From NCBI GenBank assembly GCA_938014215.1, contig CALLRW010000041.1, positions 124,001 to 188,000 on the forward strand: DNA of 64,000 nucleotides, given 5' to 3'. The translations under genes were made by a program, and so were the position numbers. The notes beneath the pieces are model-generated. The model saw nothing but the letters and a program-made list of their open reading frames with translations, ran no database searches and was not told where the DNA came from. Of the stretch, positions 26,053 through 33,683 are shown in pieces. Within the stretch, counting starts at the first letter, position 1. Each line of letters starts with the position of its first letter. The DNA comes from an uncultured Alistipes sp. (GTDB lineage Bacteria > Bacteroidota > Bacteroidia > Bacteroidales > Rikenellaceae).

Positions 26053-26799
26053 CTAATCCTCCTGTCGCGGCAGCCGGGCCAGCGCCTCGGCCGCACTCAA
26101 AATGTGTTCGTTCTGCGTGTCGCCGGTGATGTGGCCGTCGCGCAGCGTGATGTTGCGGCTGCTGTACTGCGCGATCTCGGGGTTGTGCGTCACAAAGATG
26201 ATCGTGCGCCCCTCGGCGTGGAGCTGCTGGAAAAGTACCAGCACCTCGAAACTCGTCCGCGTATCGAGGTTGCCCGTCGCCTCGTCGGCCAGAATCACCG
26301 CCGGGTTGTTCACCAGCGCCCGGGCAATGGCCACGCGCTGCATCTGTCCGCCCGACATCTGGTTGCTCTTGTGCAGGAGCCGGTCGCCCAGCCCCACGGC
26401 CTCCAGTGCCGCGATGGCCCGCTGGCGGCGTTCGGCAGCCCGGCACTGCGGGTTATACATCAGCGGCAGCTCGACGTTCTCGATGGCCGTCGTCTTCGGC
26501 AGCAGGTTGTAGTTCTGGAAGACGAAGCCGATCTTGCGGTTGCGCAGCGTCGCCCGCTGGTTCTTGTCCATCGTGCGCACCGAGACGCCGTCGAGATAGT
26601 ACTCGCCCGAGGTCGGCGTGTCGAGGCACCCCAGCGTGTTGAGCAGTGTCGACTTGCCCGAACCCGAGGTGCCCATGATCGTCACGAACTCCCCCTCGCG
26701 GATCGTGAACGAGACGCCGCGCAGGGCGTGGACCGTCTCGTCGCCGACCTGAAAGTCCCGCCGGATTTGCTCCAGGCGGATCACCTCCTTCTTCTCCAT
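26053..26799 (-). CDS. MacB-like ABC ATPase
   Basis: A 248-residue ATPase of the LolD/MacB family. Walker A GTSGSGKST, Q-loop FVFQNYNLLPK, signature MSGGQMQRVAIARALV, Walker B ILADEATGNLD, H-loop IIFVTHN. In E. coli MacB the ATPase and permease are one chain; here they are separate genes 3 bases apart. ATG at 26799 is chosen over an upstream in-frame ATG that would extend into the adaptor gene. Confidence 0.94.
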   Translation of the reverse strand: MEKKEVIRLEQIRRDFQVGDETVHALRGVSFTIREGEFVTIMGTSGSGKSTLLNTLGCLDTPTSGEYYLDGVSVRTMDKNQRATLRNRKIGFVFQNYNLLPKTTAIENVELPLMYNPQCRAAERRQRAIAALEAVGLGDRLLHKSNQMSGGQMQRVAIARALVNNPAVILADEATGNLDTRTSFEVLVLFQQLHAEGRTIIFVTHNPEIAQYSSRNITLRDGHITGDTQNEHILSAAEALARLPRQED

Positions 26800-26830
26800 G
26801 GCTGTATTCCGTTTTCCGCTCCCGGCGGGG

Positions 26831-28018
26831 TTATTTCTTCTTGTTGCTTCCCGGAGGCGTCGGCATGAAGGGGCTCCGCTCCGCGGTCGGGGCACTCGGC
26901 GTCTTCGTGGCGGCCGTCAGCCCCACGGCTACCGTATCGCCGTCGGTGAGCCCGCCGGTGATCTCCGTCATGTCGCCGCTTGCCGCTCCGGTCGTCACCA
27001 GCCGCGGCTGCAGTTGCCGGTCGTGCATCACCCACACCTCGCGCTGTCCGGAGGTCGCGGACGGTGCCTCCGCCCCGATCGTCAGCCCCGCTTCGCCCAG
27101 CAGTTCGGCATCGGGTACGAAACGCAGCGCCTTGGTCGGCACGGCCAGCGCCTGATCCTTCTCCAGCGTGTAGATCGTCACGTTGGCCGTCAGCCCCGGC
27201 TTCAGCTTCAGATCGGGGTTGTAGGCCGTGATGACCACCTCGTAGGTCACGACGCTCGATTCGGTCGTCGCCTCGAGCCGCACCTGCTCAACCGTCCCGC
27301 TGAACGTGTCGTCGGGATAGGCGTCGACCGTAAACTCCACCCGCTGGCCGTCGGCCACCTGTCCGATGTCGGCCTCGTCGACGTCGGCCACCACCTGCAT
27401 CTGCGTCAGGTCGTTGGCAATCGTGAAGAGCGTCGGCGTCTCGAAGCCTGCCGCTACGGTCTGCCCCTCCTCGACGGCCCGGCTGATCACCACCCCGTCG
27501 ATCGGCGAGGTGATGGTCGCATAGCCCAGGTTCCGTTCGACCTTCACCATGGCCGCCTTGGCCTGGTCGTAGGCCGCACGCGACTTCTCGTAGAGATACG
27601 TCGCGTCGTCGTACTCCTGGTCGCTGACCAGCGCCTTCTCGTGCAGCGCCTTCGTCCGCGCGTAGTTCTTCGACTGGTAGTCGTATTCCGCCTTGCAGTT
27701 CGCCAGCTCGGCCTGCGAGGACTCCAGCTCGGCCTGAAGCGTCACCTTGTCCATCTCGGCGATGAGCTGCCCGGCCTTCACCACGTCGTTGTAGTCGACG
27801 TAGAGCTTGTCGATGATGCCCGACACCTGCGTACCGACCTCCACCTCGGTGACCGGCTCGACGGTCCCGGTTGCCGTCACCGAATTGCGGATCGTAATGC
27901 GGCTCGTCGGTGCCGTCTCCAGCGTGATCTCCGACCCCTTCGACGGCCGCAGCACCAGCCACGCAACCACCACGACCGCCACGACAACCGCGGCGATCAG
28001 GATTCTCTTCCGTTTCAT
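26831..28018 (-). CDS. MacA-like periplasmic adaptor
   Basis: A 395-residue membrane fusion protein with an N-terminal membrane anchor (RILIAAVVVAVVVVAWLVL), lipoyl halves (VEVGTQVSGIIDKLYVDYND; ATITSPIDGVVISRAVEEGQ), an alpha-hairpin, beta-barrel, and membrane-proximal domain. The GTQVSG.I..LYVDYND motif is typical of MacA. It lies between the TolC gene (15 bases) and the ATPase gene (31 bases) in one operon. Confidence 0.93.
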   Translation of the reverse strand: MKRKRILIAAVVVAVVVVAWLVLRPSKGSEITLETAPTSRITIRNSVTATGTVEPVTEVEVGTQVSGIIDKLYVDYNDVVKAGQLIAEMDKVTLQAELESSQAELANCKAEYDYQSKNYARTKALHEKALVSDQEYDDATYLYEKSRAAYDQAKAAMVKVERNLGYATITSPIDGVVISRAVEEGQTVAAGFETPTLFTIANDLTQMQVVADVDEADIGQVADGQRVEFTVDAYPDDTFSGTVEQVRLEATTESSVVTYEVVITAYNPDLKLKPGLTANVTIYTLEKDQALAVPTKALRFVPDAELLGEAGLTIGAEAPSATSGQREVWVMHDRQLQPRLVTTGAASGDMTEITGGLTDGDTVAVGLTAATKTPSAPTAERSPFMPTPPGSNKKK

Positions 28019-28033
28019 CTTATGTCTCTTGTT

Positions 28034-29404
28034 TTAGTTGATCGTACTTGTGCCGCGACCCTGGTAGATGTTCAGCAGCTCGATGTTCAGCAGCGCCAGG
28101 TACTTCGCCTGAAGCACCTCCTGCCGCGACGACGCCCACTCGTTCTGGGCCGTGATCAGCTCGACGGTGTTCTTCACGCCGAGGTTGAACTGCTCGCGCG
28201 TCAGATCGTAGCTCTCGCGGGCGTAGCGCTCCTTCTCGCTGGCGGCCCGGTACTGCGACTGCGCCGATACGGCATCCAGATAGGCCGACTCCACCTCGCG
28301 CAGCAGCGTCTTCTGCAGATCCTGCCACGTGAGACGGCTGTTCGCCTCCTCGAGGCGCGCCTTGTTCACCGCCGTGCGGTTCTTGCGGTTCGAGAAGATC
28401 GGTATGCTCAGCGTCAGGCCGATGTTCTCGTTGAAGCGGTTCCAGACCTGGCTCCCGCTTTCGTATCCGCCGTTCGACAGGTGTCCCGTGCCGATGCCGG
28501 CGGTTAAGGAAACGGAGGGATAGAACCCGGCCTGTGCCTGCCGAATGCCCAGCTCCGCAGATTCGACAGCCAGTTTGCCCCGTTCGATCTCGGGCATGGC
28601 CTCCAGCGCCGTTGCATAGATTGCGGCTTTGGCGGGCAGGGACGACAACACCTCACTCTCTTGGATGGCAGGCGTGGCCAGCTCCATCTCCTCCGTTATG
28701 TCGAGCTCCAGCAGCTGTTTGAGCTGGAGCCGGTAGTTGTCGAGCGACGTACGGGCCGTCGTGACCTGGTAGAGGTCGCTCGCATATTGACTCTCGAGTT
28801 GCGCGAAATCGACCCGGCTGATCGATCCCGCACGCCACAGCTCCTCGGCCCGGTCGCGCTGGGCCCGTGACGCCTCGGCCGTGTTGAGGGCCACCTCGAC
28901 CGATTCGGCCGCATAGAGTGCCTGCAGGTAGGCCTGCACGATGGCAATGCGGATGTCGTTCTCCGATTCGGCGACCGTGAGGGCGTCGATGCGGTTCTGA
29001 AGCTGCTGCTGCTTGACCGTCGTGCGGAGGCGTCCCCCTTCGTAGAGCGTCAGCCCGGCGTTCACGCCGTAGGTGCCGCTGTAGGTGTTGCGGTCGGTGA
29101 CGTTCGTCGACGGGTAGTTCGTGAAGCCCTGCGTCGTCGAGGCCGTCAGCGAGGGGAGCAGCGCCGCCTTCGCCTCTTCGGTGTCCTCAAGCCCCGAAAG
29201 GTAGTTGTTGCGGCTCTGGCGCAGCTGGATGTTGTTCTCCAGGGCATAGCGCAGGCATTCGTCCAGCGTCCAGACCCGGGTCGCGGGGAGGGTGTCGGCG
29301 GCATGCAGCTCCTCCCGCTCTTCGAGAAGCCGCGTGGCTCCCTCGGCCCCGACGGCCAGCAGGCTCAGCAGCATGGTGCCGTATGTCAACACGATTCGTC
29401 TCAT
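28034..29404 (-). CDS. TolC family outer-membrane channel
   Basis: A 456-residue outer-membrane efflux protein with a signal peptide (MRRIVLTYGTMLLSLLAVGA) and two repeats; TLDECLRYALENNIQLRQSR opens the first, and ISIPIF-type barrel residues (LTLSIPIFSNRKNRTAVNKA) the second. No lipobox. First gene of the MacA-MacB-type operon, with a minus-strand TAnnTTTG box 22 bases upstream. It forms the exit duct of the pump. Confidence 0.93.
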   Translation of the reverse strand: MRRIVLTYGTMLLSLLAVGAEGATRLLEEREELHAADTLPATRVWTLDECLRYALENNIQLRQSRNNYLSGLEDTEEAKAALLPSLTASTTQGFTNYPSTNVTDRNTYSGTYGVNAGLTLYEGGRLRTTVKQQQLQNRIDALTVAESENDIRIAIVQAYLQALYAAESVEVALNTAEASRAQRDRAEELWRAGSISRVDFAQLESQYASDLYQVTTARTSLDNYRLQLKQLLELDITEEMELATPAIQESEVLSSLPAKAAIYATALEAMPEIERGKLAVESAELGIRQAQAGFYPSVSLTAGIGTGHLSNGGYESGSQVWNRFNENIGLTLSIPIFSNRKNRTAVNKARLEEANSRLTWQDLQKTLLREVESAYLDAVSAQSQYRAASEKERYARESYDLTREQFNLGVKNTVELITAQNEWASSRQEVLQAKYLALLNIELLNIYQGRGTSTIN

Positions 29405-29426
29405 GGAAATCTCGTTTTCTTTGCCG

Positions 29427-29434
29427 CAAAGCTA
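29427..29434 (-). promoter_or_regulatory. -7 promoter box of the MacAB-TolC-type operon
   Basis: TAGCTTTG on the minus strand, an exact TAnnTTTG match ending 22 bases before the ATG at 29404. Confidence 0.6.
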
Positions 29435-29493
29435 TCCATCCCCTCCCGTGTGTGCAATTTAAATAGACGAAGCGGGTGATTCCATCGACGAAA

Positions 29494-29524
29494 AGGCCCG
29501 GACGTTCGACGACGTTCCGGGCCT
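29494..29524 (-). terminator. Terminator after the flavodoxin gene
   Basis: On the minus strand, AGGCCCGGAACGT pairs with ACGTCCGGGCCT around a short loop, followed by TTTTCG. It lies 50 bases after the flavodoxin stop and before the next promoter. Confidence 0.75.
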
Positions 29525-29573
29525 CTTACTCGCTTGCAGTCCGAAAATACGGGCGTATCGCGGTGGCGAACGG

Positions 29574-30074
29574 TTACTGAAGCGCCTTCCCGAGCTGTTC
29601 GCACCAGGCGGAAATGCGGGCTGCATTCCGGGCCGGGGAGCTCTCGTCGATGGCCAGTCCGAGAAGCTTGCCTTCGCTGCAGATCAGCGAGTGGATCGAG
29701 CCGTATTCGGCCGGATCGCTGCTCCCCAGGAAGGTGCAGCCGCTCCCCTGCAGGGCTTCGTAAATCACGCCGACGGCATCGCAGAAGGTATCGGGATAGG
29801 ATTCGCTGTCGCCGCAGCCGAACAGGGCTACCCGTTTTCCCGACAGGTCACAGCCCTTCAGGGCGTCGAGAAATCCGTACCAGTCGTCCTGCAAATCGCC
29901 GCAACCCCAGGTCGAACTGCCCAGAATCAGCAGGTCGTAGGGTTCGGTAGCGGCGGGGCTCGATTGTGCAACGTTGTGGATGTCGGCATCGGCAATGCCC
30001 AGCTGGCGTGCGATCTCCCGGGCGACACTTTCGGTCGTGCCGGTGGTGCTTCCGAAAAAAATTCCGCTTTTCAT
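29574..30074 (-). CDS. fldA: Flavodoxin
   Basis: A 166-residue FMN-binding electron carrier of long-chain flavodoxin type. The phosphate-binding loop reads GIFFGSTTGTTESVA near the N-terminus, and LGSSTWGCGDLQDDWYGFLD carries the Trp that stacks on FMN; GCGDSESYPDTFCDAVG carries the Tyr side of the site. It would carry electrons to or from pyruvate:ferredoxin oxidoreductase or biosynthetic enzymes in the cytoplasm. ATG at 30074 gives the family's normal start MKSGIFFGST; the longer frame is not conserved-looking. Single gene with its own terminator. Confidence 0.95.
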   Translation of the reverse strand: MKSGIFFGSTTGTTESVAREIARQLGIADADIHNVAQSSPAATEPYDLLILGSSTWGCGDLQDDWYGFLDALKGCDLSGKRVALFGCGDSESYPDTFCDAVGVIYEALQGSGCTFLGSSDPAEYGSIHSLICSEGKLLGLAIDESSPARNAARISAWCEQLGKALQ

Positions 30075-30422
30075 GGCTCTCTGATTTGGTTTTACGCTGC
30101 AAAGAAAAGGTATTCCCCCGGGCCGGTCAATACCTATTTCTCGTGGTTTTGGACTCTGTGGCGGGGAACCTTCGGAAAGAAGAGATTTTTTTCTGGAAAA
30201 AGGATCGCGATTCATTCTCGGGCTCAGACGTCTGCTATCTACCCTATTACCAGCTGTTTGTCGCGTCTTTTTGCTTGTGCGGATTTACTGTCGGTGGGGA
30301 GTGACCGCAAAAAAAGTGGCAGGATATGGGTGAAAAATTTGGAGATTCACATTTTTTAGCTACCTTTGCACTCGCAATCAGCAAGACGCCCCACGGCACA
30401 ACTGCCACGGCGAAATGCAAAT
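30075..30422. other. Gene-free spacer between flavodoxin and tRNA-Gly
   Basis: 348 bases, no credible gene. The right-hand part holds the tRNA promoter (30338-30368); the rest shows nothing I can name. Confidence 0.5.
30338..30368 (+). promoter_or_regulatory. Complete -33/-7 promoter of tRNA-Gly
   Basis: TTTG (30338-30341) and TACCTTTG (30361-30368), 19 bases apart, end 54 bases before the tRNA. Confidence 0.7.
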
Positions 30423-30498
30423 GCGGAAATAGCTCAGTTGGTAGAGCGCAACCTTGCCAAGGTTGAGGTCGCGGGTCCGAGTCCCGTTTTCCGCTCCA
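30423..30498 (+). tRNA. tRNA-Gly (GCC)
   Basis: A complete cloverleaf: acceptor GCGGAAA paired with TTTCCGC, D-arm GCTCAGTTGGTAGAGC, anticodon loop TTGCCAA with GCC at 30456-30458, T-arm with GGTCCGAGTCC-type sequence, discriminator T and an encoded CCA at 30496-30498. A truncated integrase gene follows 250 bases downstream. Confidence 0.95.
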
Positions 30499-30530
30499 GA
30501 GGGGGCCAGAAAGAAACCCCGATAGAAAGC

Positions 30531-30567
30531 AAAAAGCCTTGTATATCAGCGATATGCAAGGCTTTTT
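30531..30567 (+). terminator. Terminator after tRNA-Gly
   Basis: AAAAAGCCTTG and CAAGGCTTTTT arms (30531-30541 and 30557-30567) with additional pairing inside, giving a T-tailed hairpin. Confidence 0.85.
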
Positions 30568-30747
30568 CTTGTATTCTCCCACTCCTGTTGACGCAAAAGG
30601 CAGCAAGTATTTCACGCCTTAATCGTGACCTATTTTCGGTCCGGGCAAAATAGGTCACGATTTGGCCATATTTCGCTGATTTGCATCATTTTACTCGGCA
30701 ACATTCCGGTGCTGAAGACGTTTAATTTACTCAAAAACCAAGCAGCC

Positions 30748-31809
30748 ATGTTGCCACGAACCACCTTCAGCGTTGTCTTCTTCTGCAAGAAGACCAAAGT
30801 CACGAAAAAGGGCAAGGCCCCGATCTATGCCCGTATCACTACGACCGGTCAGTCGACTGAAATCTACACACAGTGCCAGATCGAGCCGGAACGCTGGAAT
30901 CAGCGCCTCGAACGCTCTCTCTACAAGGATGAGGTCGACCAGCAGATCAACTGCATCGTAGCCAGCTACCGGGCCTCAATCCTTGCCGCCTACGACCGCC
31001 TGATCCAGGAGAACAGGACGCCGACCTGCTTTGCCGTCAAACAGCTGCTGGGCTCCGCCTCTTCTAGCCGGATGATGCTGGCGGAGTTCGGCAAATACTG
31101 CGAGAAACGGCAGCAGGAGGTCGGCACTCGCATCACACAGCTCACGGCCAACAAGTACCACCGCCTGCTGCGCTACATGACCGAATATATCCGGCAGGTG
31201 TACGGCAAGGAGGATCTTCCGCTGGAGACGATCGACTATGCCTACGTCGATGGATTGAACACCTATATGCAGACGGCCTACAACTGCCACAACAACGGGG
31301 CGGTCAATCTGCTCTGCTGTTTGAAGAACTTTCTGCTCTATGCGGTCCGCAACGAGTGGATCGAGAAGAACCCCTTCCGTTACTACAAGATGAAGATCGA
31401 CAAGACGAATGTCAAGGTGCCGCTGACGAAAGCGGAGCTGGATTTGCTGCTAAGGCGACAGATGCCCAACGAGCGGCTGGAACGGATCCGGGATGTCTTC
31501 TGCTTCTGCGCGCTGACGGGACTGGCCTTCACGGATGTCGACCACCTGCGGCGGGAACACTTCACGACGGACGAGGAGGGACAGCTGTGGATCCATAAAC
31601 CGCGGGAGAAGACTGCGGTGATGAGCCGCGTCCCGGTACTTCCGCAGGCGGCGGCCCTGCTGGAGAAGTACCGCGACGATGCCAACTGCCGGGCACGAGG
31701 CAAGCTGCTGCCCGTCCCGTCGAACACGAAGATGAACGCCTACCTGAAGGAGATAGCGGATATTTGCCAGATTCATAAGCATCTGACCACGCATTGCGCA
31801 AGGCATTGA
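30748..31809 (+). pseudogene. C-terminally truncated tyrosine integrase
   Basis: 353 residues with the Bacteroidales integrase architecture: N-terminal arm-binding domain (MLPRTTFSVVFFCKKTKVTK), SAM-like core-binding domain (about residues 110-210) and catalytic domain (FCALTGLAFTDVDHLRREHF). The frame stops straight after the box-II sequence THCARH, where relatives continue with TFAT and about 50-60 more residues containing the last catalytic His and the nucleophilic Tyr. The enzyme must be inactive. It lies 250 bases after tRNA-Gly, so it is probably the relic of an integrative element. The following bases turn AT-rich, marking a junction. Confidence 0.85.
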
Positions 31810-31993
31810 TCTCAGATATATCCACTGAATGAGAGATATTTACAGAGATCTATCAGCCGACAGGTAACGATTTGGAGACGAGCGATATTCGCTGAATCTC
31901 TCGATTCTGCATCGCCGGAAAGAACGCTTTCTTGTGTTGCAAAGATAGCATTTTTTAATTGATACATGAATTTTGCACCTCCAATTTGATACC
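31810..31993. other. AT-rich junction after the integrase relic
   Basis: 184 AT-rich bases unlike both neighbours, holding small palindromes (AGCGATATTCGCT near 31882) and an isolated minus-strand TATCTTTG (31940-31947) with no gene of its own. It probably marks the deletion or insertion endpoint that truncated the integrase. Confidence 0.45.
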
Positions 31994-33676
31994 TTAATGA
32001 TACCAACCGAGTAAGTGCAGCGGTTTTCTCAGCATGGATAAATTATATTTAACTTTTTTCAGAACGAATTTGTCGATATCCGGAGCCCAAACGTTGTCAT
32101 TGCCCATCGAGATCCTGTTGCGGCCCTTCCGGAGTCGGATCCTGACCTCGAACGTTCCGATAGCACCGCGTGTCGGCTCCACCTCGATCGTCTGCACGGT
32201 ATCATTGACCCGCAGGCTCAGACGGCGCGTTTCGTCGCATTCATAAAACAGGGTCATCGTATAACGGCCGCCCTTCCGGCTGTAGACATCCTCCCATATG
32301 GCCCGATTTTCCGGGCTTCCACCCAACTGCGCTATTTTGGCTCCCGACGAATAGCGTCCGTTCCGTACATACCGAATCGGACGTTCCGAACCACGCCCCA
32401 CTTCGTCGTAGGCGGGCAGCAGAGCATGTTCCGCTTCATAGGTCGTACGCTCCAGCCGGGTGTCGGTCCGCAGCGACCAGATCTCCACGCTTTGCGGGGC
32501 TACCCTCAGACGAATCGTGTCACCCAGCGTCCCGAGATCCGCGTGCCGGAGCAGATCTCGGGCCGTCGTCCGGCCTCCGACCTCCAGATCGGCCAACGGC
32601 TGTATGAAATCAAGGGCGTGGTCGGTCGGATTGTAAAACGCGACCACCCGCCTATTCCCATACCGGCGCTCCAGATCCTTGACCAGCACGTAACCGCCAC
32701 GTGACGCCAGCACCACGTAGGCCTGCAAACCGAGCGGATCCTGGTTGACGGCGATCAACTCGCGGTTTTGCAACAACTCGAGCGATGCTCGCGGAATCGT
32801 GGTCAGATCACAGCCGATCAGCAGCGGGGAACTCATCACACACCACATGCCGAAATGGACCTCCTCCTGGCTGCGGGTCAGTCCGCGGCCGATTTCCAAC
32901 ATGTCCATGTCATTGTAGTGCCCGCCGCCCGCATAGGCCGAGAGGTAAAGATTTCTGGAGATGATCCGTTTGACCGACTTCCAGTTCGGAGCAATATCAC
33001 CATCGATACGCCACGATCCGGCCACCTCCCGGGCCCATACGCCGGGGAAGGCCCAACGACACAGGTTGATCCGGATGTCGTTGCGCCCGGTGGCCCGGAT
33101 CGCCCTGCAGATGGCCCGGTAGCGGGACTCCTCGTCCAATCCGAGTTCGCGGCCACCGCAATAGTCGATCTTGATGAAGTCAAAGCCCCAGTCCCGGAAA
33201 TAGCGATCGGCATCCTGCCGGTCATGGCCGTAGAATCCGGCTCCGATGCCGTTGACGTCGTTGTCGTAGATCGAACCGCAGGTGTTGCTCCCGGCATCGC
33301 TGTAGATCCCGGCGCGAAGGCCCAAGGCGTGGATGTAGTCGACAACGGGCCGCATTCCGTTCGGAAAGCGTTCGGGATGCGTTTGCATGGTTCCATCGGC
33401 AGCTCGCTGTCCGAAGAAGCCGTCGTCGATATTGACATGATCGTACCCAACGGCCTGGAATCCCCGTTCAACCAGGGCTGTTGCCTGTTTTTTGATGAGT
33501 TCTTCGCTGATATGGACCCGATAGGTATTCCACGAACTCCAACCCATCACCGGCGGCAGACATTCCCCGCATGCCTCGTCACCCGAGCCTCCGCCGGAGT
33601 CTGACGCCGCCCGCAGTTGCGATGCTGCGGCAAGAAGCCCCCCGCAAAGCAGTATCCGTCGAATCAGTCTGTACAT
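31994..33676 (-). CDS. GH27 alpha-galactosidase with C-terminal carbohydrate-binding domain
   Basis: A 560-residue secreted glycosidase removing terminal alpha-galactose. A signal peptide (about 25 residues) is followed by the GH27 barrel opening with PPVMGWSSWNTYRVHISEEL, NIDDGFF, nucleophile Asp171 in FIKIDYCGG and probable acid/base Asp227 in RIDGDI, then YNDMDMLEIGRGLTRSQEEV. After a beta-sandwich, residues from about 420 (TTYEAEHALL) form a CBM6/CBM35-like module ending in NDNVWAPDIDKFVL. ATG at 33676 starts the signal peptide; the longer frame adds ten residues that spoil it. It follows the GH36 gene by 7 bases and is the last gene of the operon. Confidence 0.94.
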   Translation of the reverse strand: MYRLIRRILLCGGLLAAASQLRAASDSGGGSGDEACGECLPPVMGWSSWNTYRVHISEELIKKQATALVERGFQAVGYDHVNIDDGFFGQRAADGTMQTHPERFPNGMRPVVDYIHALGLRAGIYSDAGSNTCGSIYDNDVNGIGAGFYGHDRQDADRYFRDWGFDFIKIDYCGGRELGLDEESRYRAICRAIRATGRNDIRINLCRWAFPGVWAREVAGSWRIDGDIAPNWKSVKRIISRNLYLSAYAGGGHYNDMDMLEIGRGLTRSQEEVHFGMWCVMSSPLLIGCDLTTIPRASLELLQNRELIAVNQDPLGLQAYVVLASRGGYVLVKDLERRYGNRRVVAFYNPTDHALDFIQPLADLEVGGRTTARDLLRHADLGTLGDTIRLRVAPQSVEIWSLRTDTRLERTTYEAEHALLPAYDEVGRGSERPIRYVRNGRYSSGAKIAQLGGSPENRAIWEDVYSRKGGRYTMTLFYECDETRRLSLRVNDTVQTIEVEPTRGAIGTFEVRIRLRKGRNRISMGNDNVWAPDIDKFVLKKVKYNLSMLRKPLHLLGWYH

Positions 33677-33683
33677 ACACCGA

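Noticed and set aside
30423..31993. attL/attR repeats of the tRNA-Gly 3' end
   Set aside because: No second copy of the tRNA 3' end was found after the integrase relic.
31812..32006. A 64-codon minus-strand frame after the truncated integrase
   Set aside because: No family, no good start context; it overlaps the end of the GH27 gene and is explained by the AT-rich junction.
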